Shown: positions 1-11,962 of the stretch, piece after piece
How positions within the stretch are numbered: the stretch's first letter is position 1
Layout of the letters: every line of letters begins with the position of its first letter
Assembly (NCBI RefSeq): GCF_037975245.1
Contig: NC_092574.1
Span: 3,567,001 to 3,631,000, forward strand
DNA length: 64,000 bases
From: Apostichopus japonicus
Taxonomy: Eukaryota; Echinodermata; Holothuroidea; Aspidochirotida; Stichopodidae
Reading direction: 5' to 3'
Notes under the pieces: generated by a model
Databases searched by the model: none
What the model saw: only the letters and a program-made list of their open reading frames with translations
What the model was told of the DNA's origin: nothing
Made by a program: the position numbers and the translations under genes

Positions 1-701
1 AAAATCCTCATTGATAACACACAGACCAGTAAATACTGAAGAAATCACCATTTGATAGCCGTACTTTGTGTTCACCTACAACGCCACAACCGAGATTCGC
101 TTTCAAAACGTCATATTTTATCGAACTTAATATTATTTTCAAGAAAATTACCGTAGAAAATGCATCATTAAATGTTGGGGCAAGTAAGTACCAATTTATT
201 TATCTAATGCAATCCTAGTTATATAGAAACACCGTTTAAGACCCCCGTGATGAATGGAATAGTCCAACCAACTTGCCCGCACAGAGCCACAGGATTTTCG
301 GTCAAGGTGATGAGTCATACGCGTTGGTCAGTAAGAGGGCTATTTTGAAGGATGTTTAGCGTGCATTTTAGAAAGAAAGGAATTGATATGACTCAAAAGT
401 AAAAATCCTATTTCCTCTGCCTAAATTGCATTCAATTTTCAGTGCAAGGTATGAACGATTGCATAAAGTACCTGTTTTTTCCGCGACTAAAAGGGTGTGA
501 AGACTCGCGCAAAAAGAAACGTCTAATGCCGGTAATCTGACCTAGTTTCGAATGAGGTGTAACAGAAGTGTTAAACACCACCATCGATGGCGAAAATACA
601 CACACAGCTTGCTAACATCGGTAATTAGACACTAGTGTATAGTCAGTACATACAGCTGCGGTCAATAAGCACAGCACAGTGTTCAATCAATACAGCGCGA
701 T
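1..701. other. intergenic DNA, no gene seen
   Basis: AT-rich single-copy-looking sequence. I find no reading frame with protein-like composition, no tRNA or rRNA, and no clear terminal repeats on either strand. Confidence 0.6.
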
Positions 702-831
702 GGACATCTCAGGTCCAGCTAAAGATAACAAGGTATCACATTTCATTACTGTACTGTCTGCATTTTGGACATCTCAGGTCCAGCTAAAGATAACAAGGTA
801 TCACATTTCTTTACTGTACTGTCTGCATTTT
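702..831 (+). repeat. two-copy 65-base tandem duplication
   Basis: The segment starting GGACATCTCAGGTCCAGC at 702 is followed directly by a second copy at 767. Unit length is 65 bases and I see one mismatch between copies (CATTACT versus CTTTACT). A 65-codon open frame crosses it, but its predicted protein is simply out-of-phase readings of the same 65-base unit, so I do not call a gene. Confidence 0.9.
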
Positions 832-2276
832 GTAGCGACACAAACAGAACGTCACTTGCAAGCAACGGAAAGTTAACTTTTTCAGATGACCGCACACGGT
901 TTGGGGCGAGTCTTCAATGCCTTTGAGGGCAAGGGTGGACAATTGTGCTACATTGCTTAAAAGTGATTCTCCTTCTCGTACATATATAGGCCTATATAAA
1001 TATTACTGTGTAAATTGTATAACACCAGGAATGCCTGTCTGTCAGTTTAGTGACTGTTTAGGCCTAACGTAAATGTCACAAAAATATCTATGCTTTCTAC
1101 AACTACATACGCCTTTAGGAATTAGGGTTAAAAGGGGTACTTTATACCACAAGAGAAAGGTGCATGCCTTTTCGCCATGTTTACACCATGGCGATAAAGC
1201 ACTTTTCCTATGATGGCGGTAAGAGTACATTATAGTTCAAGAAATTCCCAGAATTACGAGGTAAGGAATAATCTAATTGTAAAGCTTTGTTGGGGCAATA
1301 TATGATTCAAGCACTGTTCAATGTTCAACACATGCACTGTAAATTGTTCCACTTCACACTTCCAATTAAGGCCCGTCTGTCCCCAGGTAGGTCTTCTAAT
1401 TTCTAAATCAACATCTAGAATCTGTCAAATTTTATTTTAATTCAATTACCTCAACCAACATTTGAACATTTGGAGACGGTGTACCTCTGCTTCCATGCGA
1501 TTTTAAGTAAGTTTTACCGGTACATTCCTGTACACCAGTGTAAAGGCCTTCCTAAAATGTACGTTTCCGCCCTAGGCGGTGCCATGGCGGAAATGCCCGA
1601 ATCCTATTGCGGAAAGGTATGGCAGCATGTACCTAGGCTATGGCGGAATGGCACTATACCTAGATTCGGATTAAATACTACTATAAGTTTACTTTTGTTA
1701 GGGAAAACCTTAAGTACCTGGTATAGAGACTGCACGACTTTAATAACCTAGTGGGACTTATTTTAAATTCTGACCATCAAACACTCCCGCATTTGCAAAA
1801 AACCAACGCACGATGCAGGGTATACTGGTAGTAGTAATGTAGTAGTAGCACTGCCGAGTCATTATGCTGGTAAACTATTGTATTACTATATCAAGGCCTA
1901 ATTTAGAGGTGGAACTACCCATAAGGCTAATCTAGGTTCCCCCTCCCTCCCCCACCTTAAGTCCCATTTTGTGTATCTGTTTTGCCTCTATTTGAGACTT
2001 GAACCCACTCACCTGTCCGTGAAGAATGTTCAAATCAGGTTGATTTACTAAAACGATTGGAGAAAAGTAAGGCTTCCATCTGAATCTCGCATACAGTATT
2101 AAATAACCGCCGCCGCAGTGTGTCGGCTATATTACGTGTTGTGCCAGCGCCGACCATGCACTCCGTATTGTATGGCTAGGGAGTAGTCTTCGTTACCCAG
2201 CCGCCGCGCTTTTACACCTTTCGGTCTCGTAGTTCAACGTGTAACAGCTTTGCAGTAATTACTGTGCCACCTGTCT
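832..2276. other. intergenic DNA, no gene seen
   Basis: Mostly AT-rich sequence with a more GC-rich patch around 2105-2215. Short open frames (for example 1470-1751) lack recognisable motifs. I see no splice-flanked exon, RNA gene or terminal repeat. Confidence 0.5.
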
Positions 2277-2355
2277 CTTAGGAATAGGAATTTACTACGC
2301 TGTTTCGCATACGTTTTGCTATTCAAACTAGGCCTTAACTTTCTTTAATGAAAGT

Positions 2356-2586
2356 ATGTATGTATGTATGTATGTATGTATGTATGTATGTATGTATGTA
2401 TGTATGTATGTATGTATGTATGTATGTATGTATGTATGTATGTATGTATGTATGTATGTATGTATGTATGTATGTATGTATGTATGTATGTATGTATGTA
2501 TGTATGTATGTATGTATGTATGTATGTATGTATGTATGTATGTATGTATGTATGTATGTATGTATGTATGTATGTATGTATGTATA
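2356..2586 (+). repeat. (ATGT)n tetranucleotide microsatellite
   Basis: Nearly perfect run of ATGT/TATG repeats about 230 bases long. It is the tail of the minus-strand SINE. Long Met-Tyr-Val-Cys or Ile-His-Thr-Tyr open frames here are products of the period-4 repeat and not genes. Confidence 0.98.
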
Positions 2587-2819
2587 TGTGATCTTCCCGC
2601 AAGCAGGAACTCGCGAAAGAAGCCATGGAGGCTTATAGACTCGCAAGCTGACCGAAGCCAATCTCTCGGCACACATCCATTTAACGTCCATGTCGGGAAG
2701 TTGTTATTGCACAACACCCTTGCCAGACGACACACATTGCTGTCGGCGGGGAATCGAACCGGGGATCTCATGACTGGGAGACGCCGGCGTTAACCACTAG
2801 GCTATACACTCCGCTATCC
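2356..2819 (-). mobile_element. tRNA-derived SINE with a long (CATA)n tail
   Basis: On the minus strand the element begins at 2819 with a tRNA-like head. The A box TAGCCTAGTGG lies at complement 2804-2794 and a perfect B box GGTTCGATTCC at complement 2760-2750, at normal tRNA spacing. These are the internal RNA polymerase III promoter. The anticodon-loop region reads CTCCCAG, suggesting a glycine-type ancestor, but the anticodon stem does not pair well, so it is not a working tRNA gene. A body of about 160 bases follows and ends in a (CATA)n tail (plus strand ATGT repeats, 2356-2586, about 58 copies). The insert is flanked by GAAAGT at 2350-2355 and 2820-2825. The matching site in the right arm (44243-44248, complement) has one GAAAGT and no insert. 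Confidence 0.85.
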
Positions 2820-3174
2820 GAAAGTGATAGTAACGCATCACACAACAGACAAACATGATTGAAAGAATAGTACATTTTACATTCGTCAGGGAACCAATAC
2901 CTTTACAACTTTCAACACTGCAGCTTTATAAAAATAAAAAAAATCAATTGTTGTGGCTCTATGGAGTACTCGTGGTTAACGGGAAGACTCCCTTATACAT
3001 TTAATGTGGTTGAACTAGTGTTGTGATGTCTGTGCATTATATTTAAGGAATGTACATCTGTTGAACGTAGTTTAATTGTCTACCTTGTGAATGAATTAAT
3101 TCATTAATACATCGTTCGTAGTTATGTTTAATTGATTATGCAAACCTTAGGAATGTGATAATACAATTAAAGTG

Positions 3175-3365
3175 TTACGTAATCACTATGCCGTGCTAGC
3201 TCCTCTTCGGTAGTAGCTGTGTTATTACAATTAAAGAGTTACGTAATCGCTAAGCCGTGCTAGATCCTCTTTGGCAGTTGCTGTGTTAATACAAAGAGAG
3301 TGTTACGTAATCGCTACGCCGTGCAAGCTTATCTTTGGGGGTAGCTTTAAAGAATTGGTTCAGTT
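3175..3365 (+). repeat. left arm, three-copy 64-base tandem repeat
   Basis: Three units start with GTTACGTAATC at about 3175, 3238 and 3302, each followed by a GCCGTGC block and a CCTCTT block. The reverse complement, also in three copies, lies at 43683-43870. It marks the border between the terminal segment and the outer domain. Confidence 0.85.
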
Positions 3366-4000
3366 CAATTCACTCCTCCTAACAAGAAGTGTGTCTTCAC
3401 TACACATGTTGCCTATCTTTTCATTATCTGTCAACGCCGTTCTACGTGGTTGTTACTTTATCATACGCAATGAATACATCTATGCTGATTCACCATTCTC
3501 TCTCTCGCTATTTACTTTCCGTCAATTCATTTACCAGGAGAATACTCTCGTTCATTTTGATGTTTTCGATTTGGACTGTTGTGTATAACTTTTATTTGGG
3601 ACCTTTTCAAGAGCACTTTTTCTACAAAATATATATATTGCTCAATTTGAAATACACGCTCTTCCGAAAACCTGACTGGCCAACTATACATAACAACTTT
3701 CGCCGACCTACCAGGAACCACGCCCTGCTCTCAGCGACGTCATTCTTTTGCAAGTAATTGAAATGTATTTGTTATATGTGTTAACTTAATGTATGCTTTA
3801 ATGATAGTTTCACAGAACAAATTCTCCTTTCCCGTCTCTTCTTTTATGGTCGTGACTGCTGGTTAATCTCGAGGGGTTGAATCCCTCTTATAGATAGATA
3901 GCAGTCTCGTAACACTAGTCTGTGTGAAAAGCTTAATTTTGATTAATTTTGACATTCTAAGGGAACAAACACGTTAACTACTTTCAATGCTAGCTTTGTA
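3366..4000 (+). repeat. left arm, outer domain
   Basis: About 0.63 kb present once per arm; the counterpart is 43081-43682 on the opposite strand. Shared landmarks include TCAATTCACTCCTCC, CACTACACATGTTGCC and ACCTACCAGGAACCACG. The right arm carries about 45 additional bases at 43528-43572 that the left arm lacks near 3446. Overlapping open frames of 105 and 122 codons exist (3271-3588 and 3389-3757), but the right-arm copy does not keep them open, so I see no coding evidence. Confidence 0.75.
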
Positions 4001-5730
4001 ATTTTAAGTAATTGATGATAGATAACAAAAATAGATTAAGAAGTTTGAATTAAGGTGACCACCATAATTTAAAAATCTGGCATGTCTGGGGCCAATAAAG
4101 CATACCTTCATCAAACATGTAAAATGTAAGAGTAAAAACAAAACGCACAAAATGCTGGAGGTCTTTACTCTCCAAATTGTCTTCCGACGATTATAAATAA
4201 ACAACAAAAGATGTTTAAATTTTCTCTTGGGTGATAACAAAAATAGTTTTAGAAGTTTGATAAAAGGTGACCACCATAATTTGAAAATCTGGCATGTTTG
4301 GGGCCGATAAGGCATACATTTAAACATATAAAATAGTAAATGCACGGGTTATCCGGGTACCCGCCCCACACGATACTACCCGGTTCCTAATTTATTACCC
4401 GAATCCTACGCAAATAGTTATTTATTTATTATGTTTAGGCAGATTTCCCATAGACTTAGTGTGGTGTTAGGCTACCATGTGGTCGAAAATAACAGCAATA
4501 ACGAATGTATTCCATGGATATCTTATAACTGCGTCACAATTTCAGCGAATAAACAGATGGCTAGGCTAGTTTACACCATAGACTTAGTGTAGTGTTAGGC
4601 AACGATGTGGTCGAACGTAACAGCAATATTGACAATATTCTATGGATATCTTATAACTGCGTCACAATTTCAGCGTATAAACAGATGGCTAGGCTTAGAT
4701 TTCTCATTGACTTAGTGTAGTGTTAGGCAACCATGTGATCGAACGTAACTGCAATAATGAAAATATACCCTGGATATCTTATAACTGCATCACAATTTCG
4801 GCGAAAAAACATATGGTTAGGCTTAGATTTCTCATTGACTTAGTGTGGTGATAGGCTACCATGTGGAAGAAATTTATTATTTTGCTATTTAGCTAGACAT
4901 TAAATTTATTTAATGAAAATGATATTTAAAAGCATCACACAACATAGGAACATGATTGGTAGGATATTTTAGTTTGCAACTGAACCAATACATTAACTGC
5001 TTTCAAAAGCAGCTTAGTCAATTGGTTTTCATTGTTGTTGTCCTATGGAGTACTCAGTTAAGAACATTAGAACAAACAAAAAACTCGTACATATCTAAAA
5101 GATATTGATGTAGATTTAAACATTTAATATGGCTGTTCTAGTCTGTAGGAAAGTGCTTAATTTTAATGATTTTTTATTAATTGAAGTAGAAAGTTAATAC
5201 TGATGCTATTCCAGGTTTTTTCTATGGTTGTTTGCATCAATTTTCTTTACCCGATTGTCTGTAAATAGTTTGCTTTTCTAGTTTAATTTAACTTTTCATA
5301 GAGTTATAGCCTTCGAGCAATTTCAGACATAGATATAAATATTGGCCCCAGATTGTAATTTCGGGCATAGTATAATTACTACAAGTTTTCAATAAGTACT
5401 TTGCTGGAGGTCTTAACTCTCCAAATTGTTCTCCGACGATTCTAAATGAACACAAAAGATGTTTGAATGTCCCAATAAGGTCAATTTCCGCCAGGATGAT
5501 AGATAACAAAATAAGTTAAAAAGTTTGACTAAAGGTGACCACCATATTTGAAAATCTGGCATGTTTGCGGCTAATACAGCATACATTTAAACAAATAAAA
5601 TAGTGTTTGGACGGGTTATCCGGGTACCCGCCCACACGATACTACCCGGTTCCTAATTTATTAACCCAATCCTACGCAAATAGTTATCTATTTATTTTGT
5701 TGTTTTGCAAACCAATGGTGAGGCAAATTT

Positions 5731-6450
5731 TCCATAGACTTAGTTTGGTGTAAGGCAACCATGTGGTCGAAAATAACAGCAATAACGATGTATTCCATGG
5801 ATATCTTATAACTGCGTCACAATTTCAGCTAATAAACAGATGGCTAGGCTAGTTTACCCAATTGACTTAGTGTAGTGTTAGGCAACCATGTGGTCGAACG
5901 TATCAGCAATAATGAAAATATTCCATGGATATCATATTACTGCGTCACAATATTAGCCAATAAACAGATATATTCCATGGATATCTTATAACTGCGTCAC
6001 AATTTCAGCAAATAAACAGATGGCTAGGCTAGTTTACCCCCATTGACTTAGTTTAGTGTTAGGCAACCATGTGGTCGAACGAAACAGCAATAATGGAAAT
6101 ATTCCATGGGTATCTTATAATTGCGTCACAATTTCAGCGAATAAACAGATGGCTAGGCTAGTTTACCCCATTCTTTGGTGAAGTGTTACGCAACCATGTT
6201 GTCGAACGTTACAGCAATAATGAAAATATTCCATGGATATCTTATAACTGCGTCACAATTTCAGCGTATAAACAGATGGCTAGCCTTAGATTTCTCATTG
6301 ACTTAGTGTAGTGTTAGGCAACCATGTGGTCGAACGTAACTGCAATAATGAAAATATTCCATGGATATCTTATAACTGCGTCACAATTTCAGCAAATAAA
6401 CAGATGGCTAGGCTACTTTACACCATTGACTTAGTGTAGTGTTAGGCAAC
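5731..6450 (+). repeat. module B sub-array, 128-base unit, about six copies
   Basis: Each unit runs from TTGACTTAGTGTAGTGTTAGG through CATGTGGTCGAA, ATTCCATGGATATCTTATAA and CTGCGTCACAATTTCAGC to AATAAACAGATGGCTAGG. Copy number varies between compound units: about one at 7631 and 8939, about five at 10278, two to three at 12329. One extra partial copy near 5968 shows a slippage event inside the array, and the same event is present at 10516. Confidence 0.85.
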
Positions 6451-6939
6451 CATGTGGAAGAAATTTATTATTTTGCTATTTAGCTAGACCTTAAATTTAT
6501 TTAATGAAAATGATATTTAAAAGCATCACACAACATAGGAACATGATTGGAAGGATATTTTAGTTTGCAACTGAACCAATACATTAACTGCTTTCAAAAC
6601 CAGCTTAGTCAATTGGTTTTCATTGTTGTTGTCCTATGGAGTACTCAGTTAAGAACATTAGAACAAAAAAAACTCGTACATAAACTAAAAGATATTGATG
6701 TAGATTTAAACATTTAATATGGCTGTTCTAGTCTGTAGGAAAGTGCTTAATTTTAATGATTTTTTATTAATTGAAGTAGAAAGTTAATACTGATGCTATT
6801 CCAGGTTTTTTCTATGGTTGTTTGCATCATTTTTCTTTACCCGATTGTCTGTAAATAGTTTGCTTTTCTGGTTTAAGTTTACTTTTAATAGAGTTATAGC
6901 CTTCAAGCAATTTCAGACATAGATATAAAAAAATGTCCT

Positions 6940-7140
6940 CTTTATTCAAATTTGTACCCAAAGATTAACGTGACGTTGATACCTCCTGGTTTGGTTGGGG
7001 GCGTGCTTCAAGGTCTCTGCAACTTCTATCTATTCGAAAGACACACACGTACCATTGCGGGATCGTACACCAGCTTCTGCAAGAAATCATCCCGTGAATT
7101 GTTCGCAAGTATATTAATTTATTTACATTGTTTGAATTGA
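6940..7140 (+). repeat. GC-richer core of module C
   Basis: A stretch of about 200 bases with clearly higher GC content than the rest of the unit (for example CCTCCTGGTTTGGTTGGGGG near 6981). It recurs at 8278, 9586 and 11359, and on the opposite strand at about 34100-34290, 35690-35880, 37290-37470, 38880-39060 and 40850-41030. Conserved open frames exist on both strands. See the separate entry at 37252 for the best coding-like reading. Confidence 0.7.
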
Positions 7141-10100
7141 TTTCCATCAAAAATGAGGGTAAACATTTTGCTTCAAATTCACTGGCTTACGTCAAAAAGA
7201 TATTTTCAATTATTGATGGAGATTTATTCATTTACATATATATTGGCCCCAGATAATAATCTCGGGCATAGTATAATTACTACAAGTTTTCAATAAGTAC
7301 TTTGCTGGAGGTCTTAACTCTCCAAATTGTTCTCCGACGATTCTAAATGAACACAAAAGATGTTTGAATGTCCCAATAAGGTCAATTTCCGCCAGGATGA
7401 TAGATAACAAAATAAGTTAAAAAGTTTGACTAAAGGTGACCTCCATATTTGAAAATCTGGCATGTTTGCGGCTAATACAGCATACATTTAAACAAATAAA
7501 ATAGTGTTTGAACGGGTTATCCGGGTACCCGCCCACACGATACTACCCGGTTCCTAATTTATTAACCCAATCCTACGCAAATAGTTATCTATTTATTTTG
7601 TTGTTTTGCAAACCAATGGTGAGGCAAATTTTCCATAGACTTAGTTTGGTGTAAGGCAACCATGTGGTCGAAAATAACAGCAATAACGAATGTATTCCAT
7701 GGATATCTTATAACTGCGTCACAATTTCAGCTAATAAACAGATGGCTAGGCTAGTTTACCCAATTGACTTAGTGTAGTGTTAGGCAACCATGTGGAAGAA
7801 ATTTATTATTTTGCTATTTAGCTAGACCTTAAATTTATTTAATGAAAATGATATTTAAAAGCATCACACAACATAGGAACATGATTGGAAGGATATTTTA
7901 GTTTGCAACTGAACCAATACATTAACTGCTTTCAAAACCAGCTTAGTCAATTGGTTTTCATTGTTGTTGTCCTATGGAGTACTCAGTTAAGAACATTAGA
8001 ACAAAAAAAACTCGTACATAAACTAAAAGATATTGATGTAGATTTAAACATTTAATATGGCTGTTCTAGTCTGTAGGAAAGTGCTTAATTTTAATGATTT
8101 TTTATTAATTGAAGTAGAAAGTTAATACTGATGCTATTCCAGGTTTTTTCTATGGTTGTTTGCATCATTTTTCTTTACCCGATTGTCTGTAAATAGTTTG
8201 CTTTTCTGGTTTAAGTTTACTTTTAATAGAGTTATAGCCTTCAAGCAATTTCAGACATAGATATAAAAAAATGTCCTCTTTATTCAAATTTGTACCCAAA
8301 GATTAACGTGACGTTGATACCTCCTGGTTTGGTTGGGGGCGTGCTTCAAGGTCTCTGCAACTTCTATCTATTCGAAAGACACACACGTACCATTGCGGGA
8401 TCGTACACCAGCTTCTGCAAGAAATCATCCCGTGAATTGTTCGCAAGTATATTAATTTATTTACATTGTTTGAATTGATTTCCATCAAAAATGAGGGTAA
8501 ACATTTTGCTTCAAATTCACTGGCTTACGTCAAAAAGATATTTTCAATTATTGATGGAGATTTATTCATTTACATATATATTGGCCCCAGATAATAATCT
8601 CGGGCATAGTATAATTACTACAAGTTTTCAATAAGTACTTTGCTGGAGGTCTTAACTCTCCAAATTGTTCTCCGACGATTCTAAATGAACACAAAAGATG
8701 TTTGAATGTCCCAATAAGGTCAATTTCCGCCAGGATGATAGATAACAAAATAAGTTAAAAAGTTTGACTAAAGGTGACCTCCATATTTGAAAATCTGGCA
8801 TGTTTGCGGCTAATACAGCATACATTTAAACAAATAAAATAGTGTTTGAACGGGTTATCCGGGTACCCGCCCACACGATACTACCCGGTTCCTAATTTAT
8901 TAACCCAATCCTACGCAAACCAATGGTGAGGCAAATTTTCCATAGACTTAGTTTGGTGTAAGGCAACCATGTGGTCGAAAATAACAGCAATAACGAATGT
9001 ATTCCATGGATATCTTATAACTGCGTCACAATTTCAGCTAATAAACAGATGGCTAGGCTAGTTTACCCAATTGACTTAGTGTAGTGTTAGGCAACCATGT
9101 GGAAGAAATTTATTATTTTGCTATTTAGCTAGACCTTAAATTTATTTAATGAAAATGATATTTAAAAGCATCACACAACATAGGAACATGATTGGAAGGA
9201 TATTTTAGTTTGCAACTGAACCAATACATTAACTGCTTTCAAAACCAGCTTAGTCAATTGGTTTTCATTGTTGTTGTCCTATGGAGTACTCAGTTAAGAA
9301 CATTAGAACAAAAAAAAACTCGTACATAAACTAAAAGATATTGATGTAGATTTAAACATTTAATATGGCTGTTCTAGTCTGTAGGAAAGTGCTTAATTTT
9401 AATGATTTTTTATTAATTGAAGTAGAAAGTTAATACTGATGCTATTCCAGGTTTTTTCTATGGTTGTTTGCATCATTTTTCTTTACCCGATTGTCTGTAA
9501 ATAGTTTGCTTTTCTGGTTTAAGTTTACTTTTAATAGAGTTATAGCCTTCAAGCAATTTCAGACATAGATATAAAAAAATGTCCTCTTTATTCAAATTTG
9601 TACCCAAAGATTAACGTGACGTTGATACCTCCTGGTTTGGTTGGGGGCGTGCTTCAAGGTCTCTGCAACTTCTATCTATTCGAAAGACACACACGTACCA
9701 TTGCGGGATCGTACACCAGCTTCTGCAAGAAATCATCCCGTGAATTGTTCGCAAGTATATTAATTTATTTACATTGTTTGAATTGATTTCCATCAAAAAT
9801 GAGGGTAAACATTTTGCTTCAAATTCACTGGCTTACGTCAAAAAGATATTTTCAATTATTGATGGAGATTTATTCATTTACATATATATTGGCCCCAGAT
9901 AATAATCTCGGGCATAGTATAATTACTACAAGTTTTCAATAAGTACTTTGCTGGAGGTCTTAACTCTCCAAATTGTTCTCCGACGATTCTAAATGAACAC
10001 AAAAGATGTTTGAATGTCCCAGTAAGGTCAATTTCCGCCAGGATGATAGATAACAAAATAAGTTAAAAAGTTTGACTAAAGGTGACCACCATATTTGAAA

Positions 10101-11698
10101 TCTGGCATGTTTGCGGCTAATACAGCATACATTTAAACAAATAAAATAGTGTTTGAATGGGTTATCCGGGTACCCGCCCACACGATACTACCCGGTTCCT
10201 AATTTATTAACCCAATCCTACGCAAATAGTTATCTATTTATTTTGTTGTTTTGCAAACCAATGGTGAGGCAAATTTTCCATAGACTTAGTTTGGTGTAAG
10301 GCTACCATGTGGTCGAAAATAACAGCAATAACGAATGTATTCCAAGGATATCTTATAACTGCGTCACAATTTCAGCTAATAAACAGATGGCTAGGCTAGT
10401 TTACCCAATTGACTTAGTGTAGTGTTAGGCAACCATGTGGTCGAACGTATCAGCAATAATGAAAATATTCCATGGATATCATATTACTGCGTCACAATAT
10501 TAGCCAATAAACAGATATATTCCATGGATATCTTATAACTGCGTCACAATTTCAGCAAATAAACAGATGGCTAGGCTAGTTTACCCCCATTGACTTAGTT
10601 TAGTGTTAGGCAACCATGTGGTCGAACGAAACAGCAATAATGGAAATATTCCATGGGTATCTTATAATTGCGTCACAATTTCAGCGAATAAACAGATGGC
10701 TAGGCTAGTTTACCCCATTCTTTGGTGAAGTGTTACGCAACCATGTTGTCGAACCTAACAGCAATAATGAAAATATTCCATGGATATCTTATAACTGCGT
10801 CACAATTTCAGCGTATAAACAGATGCCTAGGCTTGTTTACCCCATCGACTTAGTGTAGTGTTAGGCAACCATGTGGAAGAAATTTATTATTTTGCTATTT
10901 AGCTAGACCTTAAATTTATTTCATGAAAATGATATTTAAAAGCATCACACAACATAGGAACATGATTGGAAGGATATTTTAGTTTGCAACTGAACCAATG
11001 CATTAACTGCTTTCAAAACCAGCTTAGTCAATTGGTTTTCATTGTTGTTGTCCTATGGAGTACTCAGTTAAGAACATTAGAACAAAAAAAAACTCGTACA
11101 TAACTAAAAGATATTGATGTAGATTTAAACATTTAATATGGCTGTTCTAGTCTGTAGGAAAGTGCTTAATTTTAATGATTTTTTATTAATTGAAGTAGAA
11201 AGTTAATACTGATGCTATTCCAGGTTTTTTCTATGGTTGTTTGCATCATTTTTCTTTACCCGATTGTCTGTAAATAGTTTGCTTTTCTGGTTTAAGTTTA
11301 CTTTTCATAGAGTTATAGCCTTCAAGCAATTTCAGACATAGATATAAAAAAATGTCCTCTTTATTCAATTTTGTACCCAAAGATTAACGTGACGTTGATA
11401 CCTCCTGGTTTGGTTGGGGGCGTGCTTCAAGGTCTCTGCAACTTCTATCTATTCGAAAGACACACACGTACCATTGTGGGATCGTACACCAGCTTCTGCA
11501 AGAAATCATCCCGTGAATTGTTCGCAAGGATATTAATTTATTTACATTGTTTGAATTGATTTCCATCAAAAATGAGGGTAAACATTTTGCTTCAAATTCA
11601 CTGGCTTACGTCAAAAAGATATTTTCAATTATTGATGGAGATTTATTCATTTACATATATATTGGACCCAGATAATAATCTCGGGCATAGTATAATTA

Positions 11699-11962
11699 GT
11701 AGAACCAGATAATTAGTAGAACCAGATAATTAGTTGAACCAGGTAAACGAACAAAATAGAACGAAACAGTTGATGAAAGTCATAGTAATGTATATTCAAA
11801 CGTTTTCGAAGATTTCACATCTTCCTCGTCAGTAAATAGATAATAATATAATGTCTTATGTATAGTGCATGCGAAAGTTGTAGTATTAATGATGACTATG
11901 TATGTTCAAAGATATAGGAGGTTCTAAAATAAGTTGAGTATAAATGACGATCCATGTTTTTT
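11699..11962 (-). mobile_element. short retroelement-like insertion with 12-base target duplication
   Basis: All other A modules run without a break through ATAGTATAATTACTACAAG. Here 264 extra bases are inserted, and ATAGTATAATTA is present on both sides (11687-11698 and 11963-11974). Read on the minus strand, the insert holds a perfect hairpin GAAGAT-GTGAA-ATCTTC followed by a GAAAACG motif, and ends in two and a half copies of a 17-base repeat (plus strand 11699-11745, AGAACCAGATAATTAGT). A hairpin just before GAAACG and a short tandem tail are reminiscent of the 3' ends of some retroelements. Family unknown. It is not obviously related to the Penelope-like element at 60.8 kb. Confidence 0.6.

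Larger units (their letters stand above)
2277..3174 (+). repeat. left arm, terminal segment (diverged module C)
   Basis: Outermost part of the left arm, the counterpart of 43871-44321. Apart from the SINE at 2356-2819 it aligns with the start of module C: the run GCATCACACAACA near 2836, then an AACATGATTG-type block and a TGGAGTACTC block, occurs in the same order in every C module (for example 6513-6650). So the tip of the arm is an old, diverged C module. Confidence 0.75.

Noticed and set aside
2270-2276. Target duplication at the two ends of the 42-kb palindrome
   Set aside because: Flanks ACCTGTCT and TGACTCTG do not match at any sensible register, so I do not claim an insertion signature.
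2328-2793. Met-Tyr-Val-Cys and Ile-His-Thr-Tyr repeat proteins
   Set aside because: Pure translation of a tetranucleotide repeat in several frames.
2740-2819. Functional tRNA gene
   Set aside because: A and B boxes are good, but the anticodon stem pairs poorly and a SINE body with simple-repeat tail follows.
3271-3757. Two overlapping frames of 105 and 122 codons in the outer domain
   Set aside because: Composition is rich in Leu, Phe, Ser and Tyr as in chance frames, and the diverged right-arm copy breaks them.
6952-7140. 62-codon frame conserved in four left-arm C modules
   Set aside because: Copies are near-identical recent duplicates, so conservation is uninformative. The right arm does not keep the frame in full, and the opposite strand gives the more protein-like reading.
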